A DNA stretch of 64,000 bases, taken from DAITQM01 sp036832975 (GTDB lineage Bacteria; Pseudomonadota; Gammaproteobacteria; Xanthomonadales; Wenzhouxiangellaceae). A program made the position numbers and the translations under genes. The DNA lies in assembly GCA_036832975.1 (NCBI GenBank), contig DAITQM010000014.1:1-64000 (forward strand). Direction: 5' to 3'. The first letter of the stretch is position 1; each line of letters begins with the position of its first letter. This document shows positions 47,577 through 55,509 of this stretch, in pieces. The notes below the pieces were generated by a model. That model was given only the letters and a program-made list of their open reading frames with translations. It did no database searches and was not told where the DNA came from.

Positions 47577-47792
47577 GCCGCGCCGCTTCCCGTCCCCTGG
47601 GAAGCGACCCCTTCCCCCGCCGCGCGGGGGAAGGTTCCCCCAATCAAAAACCATAAATTCCGGCTCACGCCCGCGACCGCCTGCCTGTACGCCCAGGCAG
47701 ACGAGCGCGTCACTCGGTTTTTCACGCGGTGTTTATACGCGATGCCGCGGGGCCGGGCGGAAAGATACGATTATTTGGGATAATGGTCGGTC
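47577..47792. other. Intergenic region before mtnA
   Basis: It contains one short copy of the GC-rich palindrome ('cttcccccgccgcgcggggg', about 47611-47632) and a gcctgcctg/caggcag hairpin near 47681-47701. There is no riboswitch that I recognise. The promoter of mtnA must lie here, but no convincing hexamers stand out. Confidence 0.5.
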
Positions 47793-48893
47793 ATGAGAGT
47801 CGACCGCGACCACTATCGTTCCATCATGCTGGCCGCAGACGGCTGGTCGGTGGAAATTATCGACCAGACCTTACTGCCTCATCGATTCGAGATTCGCAGC
47901 TTGCAGAGCGCCGATGAGGCCGCCGAGGCGATCCGGACCATGCGCGTCCGCGGCGCGCCGCTGATCGGCGCAACCGCGGCCTACGGGCTCGCGCTCGCGA
48001 TGCGCGCCGACCCGGGCGACCACAACCTGCAGCGCACCGCCCACGCGCTGCTTGACACCCGCCCGACCGCGGTCAATCTGCACTGGGCCATCGAGCGTGG
48101 GCGCCGGCGGCTGGACCCGCTGCCGGCTGAGCACCGAGCCGCCGCGGCCTACGCTTTGGCCGCCGAGATCTGCGCAGAGGACATTGCGATCAACCAGCGC
48201 ATCGGCGAGCACGGCGTCGCGTTGTTCCGCGACATTCTGCAACGGAAGCAGCGGCGTGGCCCGCTGGAAATCCTCACCCACTGCAACGCCGGCTGGCTGG
48301 CCACCGTCGACTGGGGCACCGCGCTGGCGCCGATTTACCTGGCACACGAGGCAGGCATTCCACTGCATGTCTGGGTGGACGAGACCCGGCCGCGCAACCA
48401 GGGCGCGGCATTGACGGTCTGGGAATTGGCCGCGCGCGACGTGCCCTGCGACCTGATCGTCGACAACGCCGGCGGGCACCTGATGCAGCACAACAAGGTC
48501 GACCTGTGCATCACCGGCACCGACCGCACGACGCGCCGGGGCGACGTCTGCAACAAGATCGGCACCTATCTGAAAGCGCTCGCCGCGCAGGACAACGGCG
48601 TGCCGTTCTACGTCGCGCTGCCGGGCCCGACCATCGATTGGTCGATCGCCGACGGACTTGCGGAAATTCCGATCGAAGAGCGCGCTGCTGTCGAGGTGAC
48701 GGACGTTGGCGGGGTCAATGCGGCCGGCGAGCCGGGCACGGTGCGCATCGCCCCGGCCGGTGTACGGGCGCGGAATTTCGCCTTCGACGTGACGCCCGCG
48801 CGCCTCGTCACCGGGCTGATCACCGAACGCGGCATCTGTGAAGCCAGCGAGGCCGGCCTGCTCGGCTTGTTTCCCGAACGGGCGGCGGCTTGA
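47793..48893 (+). CDS. mtnA: S-methyl-5-thioribose-1-phosphate isomerase
   Basis: MtnA converts 5-methylthioribose-1-phosphate (or the 5-deoxy analogue) to the ribulose form. The catalytic cysteine is in 'LTHCNAGWLAT' and the aspartate in 'GTDRTTRRGDVCNKIGTY'. The N-terminal 'IRTMRVRGAPLIGATAAYG' is typical. Length is 366 residues. The stop overlaps the start of the aldolase gene by 4 bp, so the two enzymes act in sequence and are co-translated. Confidence 0.94.
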   Translation: MRVDRDHYRSIMLAADGWSVEIIDQTLLPHRFEIRSLQSADEAAEAIRTMRVRGAPLIGATAAYGLALAMRADPGDHNLQRTAHALLDTRPTAVNLHWAIERGRRRLDPLPAEHRAAAAYALAAEICAEDIAINQRIGEHGVALFRDILQRKQRRGPLEILTHCNAGWLATVDWGTALAPIYLAHEAGIPLHVWVDETRPRNQGAALTVWELAARDVPCDLIVDNAGGHLMQHNKVDLCITGTDRTTRRGDVCNKIGTYLKALAAQDNGVPFYVALPGPTIDWSIADGLAEIPIEERAAVEVTDVGGVNAAGEPGTVRIAPAGVRARNFAFDVTPARLVTGLITERGICEASEAGLLGLFPERAAA

Positions 48894-49546
48894 ACGTGCA
48901 CCGGTCGCGGCGCGAGCAACTGGTCGAGAGCGCGCGGCGGATGAACGCCAGCGGCATCAACACCGGCACTTCCGGCAACCTCAGCGCCCGGATCGACGGC
49001 GGCATGCTGATCACCCCGTCGGCCGTGGATTACAACGTCATGCACCCCGCCGACCTGGTCATCGTTTCGACCGCTGGCCAGTGGGCCGAAGGGGCGCGAC
49101 CGTCCAGCGAATGGCGTTTTCATCGGGACATTTACGCCGCGTATCCGGAAGCGGAGGCCATCGTGCACGCCCACCCGGTGCACTGCGTTGCGCTGGCCGC
49201 ACTGCATCGTCCGATTCCGGCGTATCACTACATGGTCGCGATCGCCGGTGGCGCCGACATCCGCTGCGCGGACTATGCGACCTTCGGTACCCAGGAATTG
49301 TCCGATCGCGTCGTGGAAGCGCTGGCTGGACGCCGCGCCTGCCTGATGGCCAATCACGGCCTGGTGTGTTACGGCGAAAGTCCGGCGGACGCGCTGGCGC
49401 TCGCGATCGAAGTCGAACATCTCGCGCACGGCTATTGCACGGCGCTGGGCGCCGGCGTACCCGCAGTGCTCGATGACGAAGAGATGGGGCGCGTCATCGA
49501 GCGGTTCCGCAAGTACCGGGCGGGCGTGATCGATCTGCAATCATGA
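48890..49546 (+). CDS. Class II (FucA-like) aldolase, probable 5-deoxyribulose/methylthioribulose-1-phosphate aldolase
   Basis: A 218-residue class II aldolase/adducin-fold protein very like L-fuculose-phosphate aldolase. It has 'INTGTSGNLSARIDGGMLIT', 'PSSEWRFH', zinc ligands in 'VHAHPVHC' and 'ANHGLVC', and 'YATFGTQELSD'. Next to mtnA this matches the DHAP-shunt aldolase (Ald2), which cleaves 5-deoxyribulose-1-phosphate or 5-methylthioribulose-1-phosphate to DHAP and an aldehyde. The MtnB dehydratase is in the same superfamily, but the FucA-like motifs favour an aldolase. The start is TTG 48890 (overlapping mtnA); GTG 48896 is possible. Confidence 0.82.
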   Translation: MNVHRSRREQLVESARRMNASGINTGTSGNLSARIDGGMLITPSAVDYNVMHPADLVIVSTAGQWAEGARPSSEWRFHRDIYAAYPEAEAIVHAHPVHCVALAALHRPIPAYHYMVAIAGGADIRCADYATFGTQELSDRVVEALAGRRACLMANHGLVCYGESPADALALAIEVEHLAHGYCTALGAGVPAVLDDEEMGRVIERFRKYRAGVIDLQS

Positions 49547-49585
49547 CTGTCCCGAGCAGGATGGCGCAGAAAGCCGCGCCTCGTT

Positions 49586-50150
49586 CCTTCCCCCGCTTGC
49601 GGGGGAAGGTTAGGAAGGGGGTACGATTACCGAAGTCGTTTTTCACCCCCTCCCCGCCCTCCCCCGCTTGCGAGGGAGGGGGAAAAGAGGTGCTCCCCCG
49701 CTTGCGGGAACCCGCCTTGTTCCCCCGCTTGCGGGAACCCGCCTTGTTCCCCCCGCTTGCGGGAACCCGCCTTGTTTTCCCCGCTGGCGGGAACCCGCCT
49801 TGTTCCTTCCCCCGCTTGCGGGGGAAGGTTAGGAAGGGGGCACGATTACCGAAGTCGTTTTTCACCCCCTCCCCGCCCTCCCCCGCTTGCGAGGGAGGGG
49901 GAAAAGAGGTGCTCCCCCGCTTGCGGGAACCCGCCTTGTTCCCCCGCTTGCGGGACCCGCCTTGTTCCACCCGCAAACGGGAACCCGTGTTGTTCCTTCC
50001 CCCGCTTGCGGGGGAAGGTTAGGAAGGGGGTACGATTACCGAAGTCGTTTTTCACCCCCTCCCCATCCCTCGCCCCGCAAGCGGGGGAGGGTGAATAAAG
50101 AAGCCTTCCCCCACTTGCCGGGGTGGGCGGGGTGGAAGCCCGTCCCGGCG
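49586..50150. repeat. Large array of GC-rich palindromic repeats
   Basis: A long unit ('ccttcccccgcttgcggggg', '...acgattaccgaagtcgttt', then a 'cttgcgagggagggggaaaa' part) begins at 49586, 49805 and 49995. Spacings are 219 and 190 bp. Between them are runs of a 26- to 29-bp unit, 'cccgcttgcgggaacccgcc' plus 'ttgttcc', present 4 and 3 times. Copies are nearly identical, differing mainly by single bases and unit number. The block separates the aldolase gene from convergent ung. No gene is present; it looks like expanded intergenic palindromic elements (REP-like). Confidence 0.85.
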
Positions 50151-50151
50151 G

Positions 50152-50847
50152 TTACGGCAAAGACCAGTCGATCGGTGGCAAGCCCTGGCTTTCGAGGTAA
50201 CGGTTGGCGCGCGAGAACGGCCGGCTGCCGAAAAACCCCCGGTAGGCGGAAAGCGGAGAAGGATGGGGCGATTCGATGACCCAATGCCGGGTCCGGTCGA
50301 TCATACGGCCTTTGTTCTGGGCGTACGAACCCCACAGCATAAACACCAAGTGCCGGGTTCCCGCGTTCAGCCGATCGATCACCGCATCGGTGAACCGCTC
50401 CCAACCCTGTTGGGCGTGCGACCCGGCGCGGCCGCGCTCGACGGTCAGCACCGCGTTGAGCAGCAGGACGCCGCGCTCCGCCCAGGGCGTCAAATCGCCG
50501 TCGCGGGGCAGCGGCAAACCGAGGTCGTCATGCCATTCCTGCAGAATGTTGACCAGCGATGGGGGTTTGACGACGCCGGGGCGCACCGAGAAGCACAAGC
50601 CGTGGGCCTGCCCGGGACCGTGGTAAGGATCCTGGCCGATGATCACCACCCGCACGCGCTCGAACGGCGTGTGATCCAGGGCGGCGAAAATTTCGCCGCC
50701 CGGCGGGTAAATCACCGCACCCGCGGCCTTGCGCCGGCGCAGAAACTCGCCGAGCTGGCGCATGTACGGCTGAGCGAATTCATCGGCCAGCCGGGATTTC
50801 CAGCTCGCTTCGAGTCGAATCGAGCGGGCCTGATCGTTCATCGTCAT
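50152..50847 (-). CDS. ung: Uracil-DNA glycosylase (family 1)
   Basis: UNG removes uracil from DNA as the first step of base excision repair. The water-activating aspartate is in 'VVIIGQDPYHGPGQAHGLCFSV' and the second active-site motif is 'SPHPSPLSAYRGFFGS'. Length is 231 residues. It runs convergently into the repeat array, which begins 1-2 bp after its stop. Confidence 0.97.
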   Translation of the reverse strand: MTMNDQARSIRLEASWKSRLADEFAQPYMRQLGEFLRRRKAAGAVIYPPGGEIFAALDHTPFERVRVVIIGQDPYHGPGQAHGLCFSVRPGVVKPPSLVNILQEWHDDLGLPLPRDGDLTPWAERGVLLLNAVLTVERGRAGSHAQQGWERFTDAVIDRLNAGTRHLVFMLWGSYAQNKGRMIDRTRHWVIESPHPSPLSAYRGFFGSRPFSRANRYLESQGLPPIDWSLP

Positions 50848-51018
50848 AGTGCCTCACCGGGGTCAGAACATCTTACCCGCACTCAGCCCAGGACCGCCCT
50901 GTTGCGCCCGCTGCAATCCATCGCGTGGCCGATATCGAGTTCTTATGAGTTGTAATTACCCTTGACATTGTGGTTTATTCGCCTCATTTTTGCAGCCGTC
51001 CGGATGAAGGAGTCGGCC

Positions 51019-51870
51019 ATGCCCCGAACCCCCGTCAAACCCAAACGGAACCGTTTTCCGCCCCCGCCCCTCTATCCCGATATGGATCCCGCGGCCAATC
51101 GGTCGCGGCAGGCGACCGAGCATCTATTGTGCGCGGTCTTCGAACAACTCCTGCCGATCGCCCGGCGTGAAGGGCTCACGATCAAACGGCTGCGCGAGCT
51201 TTTGGTCCGCACACAGTTGCGGCTGCTGGACAAAGAAGGCGTTAGCCGCTTCGAAATGGTGGCGCTCTCCGGATTCAGCCGCCGCGCCGTCCGGCTGTTG
51301 ACTCAAGACGATCGCGAAATCGACACCACCAGCCCCCTCAGCCGGTTCATGGACCATTGGTTGACGGATCCGCTCTTCCCGACGACGCTCCCACTGGCAG
51401 GCAAAAAGCAGCCTTCTTTCACCCATCTCTATCACAAATACGTCAGTGATTTCACGTTGACCGGTCTTTTGAAGCTGCTGAAAAGTAATGACCTGGTCAA
51501 GATCGAAAACGGGATGATCACCGCGCTCGGCCGCGGCGTGACGAGCCGGACACGGGTCGAAGATCTGGCCGCTGCCGAGGAGGCGATTACGGCGTTATTT
51601 TCGACGTTGAACCATAACCTTTACGAAATGAACCCGCCGCTGCTCCAGCGCCACATCCAGACTTCCACCGTGCCGGTCGAGCGGAAAGCGGAACTGCGGG
51701 GCATGGTCTCCGAAGTGCTGCACCAGGCCAGCGAGCGAATAAGCCAACTGCTGCACCCGACCCAGAGCCAGGCGGCACGGCGGGACCAGGGAAAAAGGCC
51801 GGCGATCGGGATCGGTTATTACTGGTATGAACTCGATGACGAGCCGCCTCCCGCCATTGGCCAAAAGTGA
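51019..51870 (+). CDS. DUF6502-like protein, paralog 2
   Basis: A 283-residue paralog of the 46.5-kb protein with the same order of blocks: 'LLPIARREGLTIKRLRELLV', 'SRFEMVALSGFSRRAVRLL', 'HWLTDPLFPTTLPLAG', 'PSFTHLYHKYVSDFTLTGLL'. The start ATG 51019 has a strong aaggag at 51007-51012, 6 nt upstream, and is preferred over ATG 51004. Function is unknown; HTH-like helices suggest nucleic-acid binding. Paralog 3 follows after 46 bp on the same strand. Confidence 0.75.
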   Translation: MPRTPVKPKRNRFPPPPLYPDMDPAANRSRQATEHLLCAVFEQLLPIARREGLTIKRLRELLVRTQLRLLDKEGVSRFEMVALSGFSRRAVRLLTQDDREIDTTSPLSRFMDHWLTDPLFPTTLPLAGKKQPSFTHLYHKYVSDFTLTGLLKLLKSNDLVKIENGMITALGRGVTSRTRVEDLAAAEEAITALFSTLNHNLYEMNPPLLQRHIQTSTVPVERKAELRGMVSEVLHQASERISQLLHPTQSQAARRDQGKRPAIGIGYYWYELDDEPPPAIGQK

Positions 51871-51916
51871 ATAGAATTGGTAGAATCTATCGGACCGTCA
51901 CAACAACTTCAACCGA

Positions 51917-52789
51917 ATGGATACCAGCATGAGCAATGAAAGCACTCAAGCCACAGAGCGGCTGATCAAGGATCTTTTCCTAGCGCTCCTCCCCATTGCC
52001 CGACGCGAGGGCATCACGGTCAAGCGAATGAGTCATTTGTTGATTCAGACCTTGACCAGGGCCCTCGACGAGGAAGGGCTGAACCGATTCGAAATCATGG
52101 CCGAAGTCGGGTACAGCCGCTGCGGCATCAGATTGTTGCTGGCGGATGATCCGGACAAGCACCAGGACGGAACCATCAAGCGTTTCATGAATGACTGGGC
52201 CGACGATCCTCGTTTCCCTAACGCCATACCGCTCGAGGCCAGCCGCGGCCCTTCTTTCGACCGGTTGCATCAACGCTACGGCCACGATTTCACCCGCCCC
52301 GGCCTGCTGAAAGTGTTGCTGCAACGCGGCTTGGTCGAAGTGGATGGCAAGAAAGTCCGGATGCTGCACCGCGCCGTCAACACCGGCACGCCGATCAAGC
52401 GGATCGATGCTCTACGCCACGCGCTGGTCGGTCTGCTGCACACAGCAGCCCACAATCTGGCCCGCAACAAGCCCTCATTACTGCAAGAAGATCTTTATTC
52501 CCGCGCCATCCCGAGCGACAAAATTCCTGAAGTCCGGGAAAAGATACAGGCCGCGCTCAAACCGGCCCGTGGGCAAATCAGCCAATTGCTCGCCGCTTAC
52601 GGCTCGGGTAAAAAGGGAGCGAAGGACCAGTCCGCAGCCGAAATCGGCGTCGGGCTTTACTGCTATGAAAGCGAAGCGCCGGCCACCGCGACCCTGCCCC
52701 GCCAACGGCGGGGGCGTAAAGCGGCGGCCAAGGCCAAACCGGTGACCCGAAAAAAGAAAGCCCGTAAAGCCCGCGCCAAGGCAACGTGA
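51917..52789 (+). CDS. DUF6502-like protein with basic tail, paralog 3
   Basis: A 290-residue paralog: 'LLPIARREGITVKRMSHLLI', 'NRFEIMAEVGYSRCGIRLLL', 'DWADDPRFPNAIPLE', 'PSFDRLHQRYGHDFTRPGLL'. After 'GLYCYESEA' it ends in a Lys/Arg/Ala-rich tail of about 35 residues ('KPVTRKKKARKARAKAT'), like histone-H1-type bacterial tails, which could bind DNA or RNA. The other two copies lack this tail. It probably forms an operon with paralog 2. Confidence 0.75.
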   Translation: MDTSMSNESTQATERLIKDLFLALLPIARREGITVKRMSHLLIQTLTRALDEEGLNRFEIMAEVGYSRCGIRLLLADDPDKHQDGTIKRFMNDWADDPRFPNAIPLEASRGPSFDRLHQRYGHDFTRPGLLKVLLQRGLVEVDGKKVRMLHRAVNTGTPIKRIDALRHALVGLLHTAAHNLARNKPSLLQEDLYSRAIPSDKIPEVREKIQAALKPARGQISQLLAAYGSGKKGAKDQSAAEIGVGLYCYESEAPATATLPRQRRGRKAAAKAKPVTRKKKARKARAKAT

Positions 52790-52804
52790 GGGGTGAAGCT
52801 TCGC

Positions 52805-53110
52805 TCATAGCGGGATACCCGTTTCCCTTGCGACGGTAAATATCGGCGGGTGGCGCTTCCTGGCCGGATAATCGACCAGCACGTCGATTTTCTGATCGCC
52901 GATGCGCCGCTTGAGTTCCGCCAGAAATTGGATTTCAGCCTTGATGATCTTTTCCACGTCCGGCAAATCGGTCGTGATATAAAGATCGATATCTCCCCCC
53001 CGGCGCGAATCGTCCGCGCGGGAACCGAACAGGCGCACGGAAGCCCCTTTGCCGAAGTGCTTTCCGGCGGTTTCCTTTATAGCGACGATCTGTTCCGCGG
53101 TGAGTCGCAT
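52805..53110 (-). CDS. MNT-type nucleotidyltransferase domain protein
   Basis: A 101-residue minimal nucleotidyltransferase with the GSRADDSRRGGDIDLYI signature (GSx10DxD) and a third acidic position in 'KIDVLVDYP'. Such proteins are usually antitoxins that AMPylate a HEPN toxin encoded next to them, but no HEPN gene adjoins this copy. ATG 53110 is chosen from the family N-terminus 'MRLTAEQIVAIKE'. The strand upstream runs into unrelated sequence. Confidence 0.8.
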   Translation of the reverse strand: MRLTAEQIVAIKETAGKHFGKGASVRLFGSRADDSRRGGDIDLYITTDLPDVEKIIKAEIQFLAELKRRIGDQKIDVLVDYPARKRHPPIFTVARETGIPL

Positions 53111-53184
53111 GGCATAACTTCTCGTTTGACCCCACGATGGTACGTCATATTCCGCCCCCGTCGCGTAGAGTATACGAGCAAAAT

Positions 53185-54438
53185 TTATGTAACGATTGGG
53201 TGCAGTGCGTCGATCAGCCGGTCGAGATCCGCTTCGGTGTTGTTGAGGTTGGGCGAAACGCGCAGGGCGTTGATTTCCGGCCCCTCGAACGGCCGGACCA
53301 CGATGTCGTGTTCGGCGAACAGTCGCCGGGCGGCCTCGTTGGCGGCTTCGTGCTCGAGCTGGATGGAGTGGATGGCCGTGGCAAGCGCCGGATGGTGCGG
53401 CGAGTTCCAGCGCAGGCCGGGTTGATCCGAAACACGCCCGACAAGATGCCGGCGCATCCGTTGGTGGTGCGCGCGCCGCTGGGCCGGATCGATGCCGGCC
53501 TGGAATCTCAGGGCGTCGCCCAGCGCCATGACCGCCGGCAGCGCGCGGGTGCCGTAGTCTTCGAAGCGCCGGGCGTCGTGCCAGCGCTCCTGGCCCCAGG
53601 TCACCCACATCGGCCGGATCGCTTCGAGCGCCGCATCGCTGAAGCAGGCCGCGCCCAGACCCTTGGGCGCCTGCAACCATTTATGGGCGCTGACGGCGTA
53701 GACGTCGGCATGGGCAACCGAGTCGCCCAATTCCAGCATGCCCGCCGACTGCGCGCCATCGACGATGATCCAACGCACGCCGCGCTCGCGCGCCATCTTT
53801 GCCAGCGCCGTGATCGGGTGCGCCAGGCCGATGATATTGTCGATATGCGGCAGCACCAGGACCCGCGTTTTCGGACCGATGGCCTCAGCGTAACGCGCCA
53901 CGATTGCGTCCGGGTCCAGCGCTTCGGTCTGCGCCAGATCAAAGTCAAAGCGGCGCACCGAAAATCCGCGCTCGGGCGCGCGCATCTGCCAGCAGACACT
54001 GGCGCCGTCGTGGTTGAGGCTGCTGAACAGCACCTCGTCGCCCGGGTCCAGCGGCAGGCCGTGGGCGACCAGGTTCATCACTTCGGTGGTGTTGTGGGTC
54101 AGGGCAACCCGTTCGGCGCGACAGCCGAACAAGGCGGCAAACTGATCTCGCACTTGTGCGATCGAATCGCGCCAGGGGTCGGACCAGATATACAGCCACG
54201 GGTTAGACTCGCAAATTCGCAGATAACGTGCGTGTGCTTCGCGCACGATCGTCGGGATCGTGCCGACCGAAGCATGATTGAGGTAGGTCAGGCCGGATTG
54301 CAGAGAATAAGCCTCGGCGCCGCCGGCCCCGGCGGCCTTGCTGATCTGATCCGCGGCCAGCGCGCGCGCCGCGCCCAGCTCGGCCAGCAACGCCGCCGCG
54401 ACACTGCCCTTCAGGAAACCGCGACGCGAAAGGCTCAT
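53185..54438 (-). CDS. Class V aminotransferase-like PLP protein with Tat signal
   Basis: A twin-arginine signal peptide ('SRRGFLKGSVAAALLAELG') precedes a PLP fold-type I protein of the isopenicillin-N-epimerase/CsdA-like group. It shows 'THNTTEVMNLVAHGL', 'VDGAQSAGMLELGD' and the PLP lysine in 'VSAHKWLQAPKGLG'. ATG 54438 follows gaggg at about 8 nt; the upstream in-frame ATG would put seven extra residues before the signal. The length is 417 residues. Export of a folded cofactor-loaded enzyme would fit the Tat route. Substrate unknown. Confidence 0.82.
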   Translation of the reverse strand: MSLSRRGFLKGSVAAALLAELGAARALAADQISKAAGAGGAEAYSLQSGLTYLNHASVGTIPTIVREAHARYLRICESNPWLYIWSDPWRDSIAQVRDQFAALFGCRAERVALTHNTTEVMNLVAHGLPLDPGDEVLFSSLNHDGASVCWQMRAPERGFSVRRFDFDLAQTEALDPDAIVARYAEAIGPKTRVLVLPHIDNIIGLAHPITALAKMARERGVRWIIVDGAQSAGMLELGDSVAHADVYAVSAHKWLQAPKGLGAACFSDAALEAIRPMWVTWGQERWHDARRFEDYGTRALPAVMALGDALRFQAGIDPAQRRAHHQRMRRHLVGRVSDQPGLRWNSPHHPALATAIHSIQLEHEAANEAARRLFAEHDIVVRPFEGPEINALRVSPNLNNTEADLDRLIDALHPIVT

Positions 54439-54604
54439 GCAACCACCCTCCAAGGACACGCGGGCAGCATAGCAGAACGACGCCAGTGGCCAGGATCGGC
54501 CGGGCTAATCGCTGACTTCGGGTCGCGACAACTCCGCAATCGGCGCGCGCCTGAACCGCCGCCGGGCGCACAAAGTCGGAGCACCTGTCTGCACGAAAAT
54601 GGGC

Positions 54605-54633
54605 TTGACGAAAACGAGTATTTTATCTAGCAT
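54605..54633 (+). promoter_or_regulatory. Putative vapBC promoter
   Basis: A -35-like ttgacg (54605-54610), a 17-bp spacer and a -10-like tagcat (54628-54633) precede the pair. Just downstream are two direct repeats, 'tacacaccatgg' (54633-54644) and 'tacacacatgg' (54647-54657), a possible VapB(C) operator for autoregulation. Confidence 0.4.
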
Positions 54634-54669
54634 ACACACCATGGCGTACACACATGGAGACAGATGCCC

Positions 54670-54924
54670 ATGACCAGCCTAAAGTCGCGAGTATTCAACA
54701 ACGGCAACAGTCAGGCGGTTCGGATTCCGGCGGAGCTGCGGCTCGACACCGACGTGGTCCAGATTTCGCGCAATGCGCAGGGAGATCTGATCATTCATCC
54801 GTTGCGCGAGGCACGCGGCAAGGCACTGCTGCACGCGCTGGAAGGCTTCGATGACGAATTCATAGCGGCCCTGGAGGCCGATCGTCAAGCACCCATGCCC
54901 ATGCAGGACAGGGAAGATTTGTGA
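54670..54924 (+). CDS. vapB: VapB-type antitoxin (AbrB/SpoVT fold)
   Basis: The swapped-hairpin AbrB DNA-binding motif is at the N-terminus ('SRVFNNGNSQAVRIPAELRL'). An acidic C-terminal part that would wrap the toxin follows ('ALEGFDDEFIAALEADRQ'). ATG 54670 is preferred over ATG 54664 because ggaga lies 9 nt upstream. It overlaps vapC by GTGA, the normal arrangement for a coupled pair. Length is 84 residues. Confidence 0.88.
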   Translation: MTSLKSRVFNNGNSQAVRIPAELRLDTDVVQISRNAQGDLIIHPLREARGKALLHALEGFDDEFIAALEADRQAPMPMQDREDL

Positions 54925-55325
54925 AGTACCTGCTGGACACCAGCATACTGCTCTACCTGATCAAGAATCGCCCCCCGTCCATTGCCGACAAGGTCGATGC
55001 CCTGGGCGATGCAGACACGCTGAATATGTCTTTTGTGACCTATGCGGAACTGCTGAAGGGTGCCGAACGCAGCACCCGCAAAGCCCGCGTACTCAGCCGT
55101 CTGGATGCTCTGACGCAACAGATTCCGGTGCTCTACCCCACCAACGCCGCGATATGCCGGCACTATGCGGAGCAATTCACCCGGTTAAGAACAGCCGGCA
55201 CGCCGATCGGCGGCAACGATCTCTGGATAGCCTGCCACGCCCTGGCGATCGAAGGCACCCTGATCACCAACAACACGCGCGAGTTCTCCCGGATTGAAGG
55301 CCTGGTGATGGAGGATTGGGTGTGA
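54921..55325 (+). CDS. vapC: VapC-type PIN-domain RNase toxin
   Basis: A 134-residue PIN-domain nuclease with all expected acidic residues: D in 'YLLDTSILLYLI', E in 'VTYAELLKGA', D in 'IGGNDLWIACHA' and the final acidic/polar site in 'NNTREFSRIEGL'. VapC toxins cleave tRNA or rRNA when freed from VapB. The start is GTG 54921. Unlike the decayed pair at 2.3 kb, this one is intact. Confidence 0.92.
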   Translation: MKYLLDTSILLYLIKNRPPSIADKVDALGDADTLNMSFVTYAELLKGAERSTRKARVLSRLDALTQQIPVLYPTNAAICRHYAEQFTRLRTAGTPIGGNDLWIACHALAIEGTLITNNTREFSRIEGLVMEDWV

Positions 55326-55509
55326 TTTCCGGGCCGGGTCCTGGTTTACGCATCATCAGCACGACGCGTGAAGCAAGATACGATCGTTCTCAGGGCAGCT
55401 TCAGGCCATTTGGATGCCGGGTGGAGGCGGCGACTCTCGCCTGAGAGTAGCGGGGCGGAATGCAAGAAACAAGACCTGACACCAAGGGTTTCCAAGCAAC
55501 CTACAGATA
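55326..55509. other. Gap between vapC and the island
   Basis: Sequence composition changes across this stretch from GC-rich to AT-richer. It probably contains the left boundary of the 55.5-60.0 kb island. I see no gene, repeat or clear terminator. Confidence 0.4.

Noticed and set aside
49586..50150. CRISPR array
   Set aside because: The units are palindromic, of unequal length, and the sequences between them are themselves repeated, not unique spacers. No cas genes are present.
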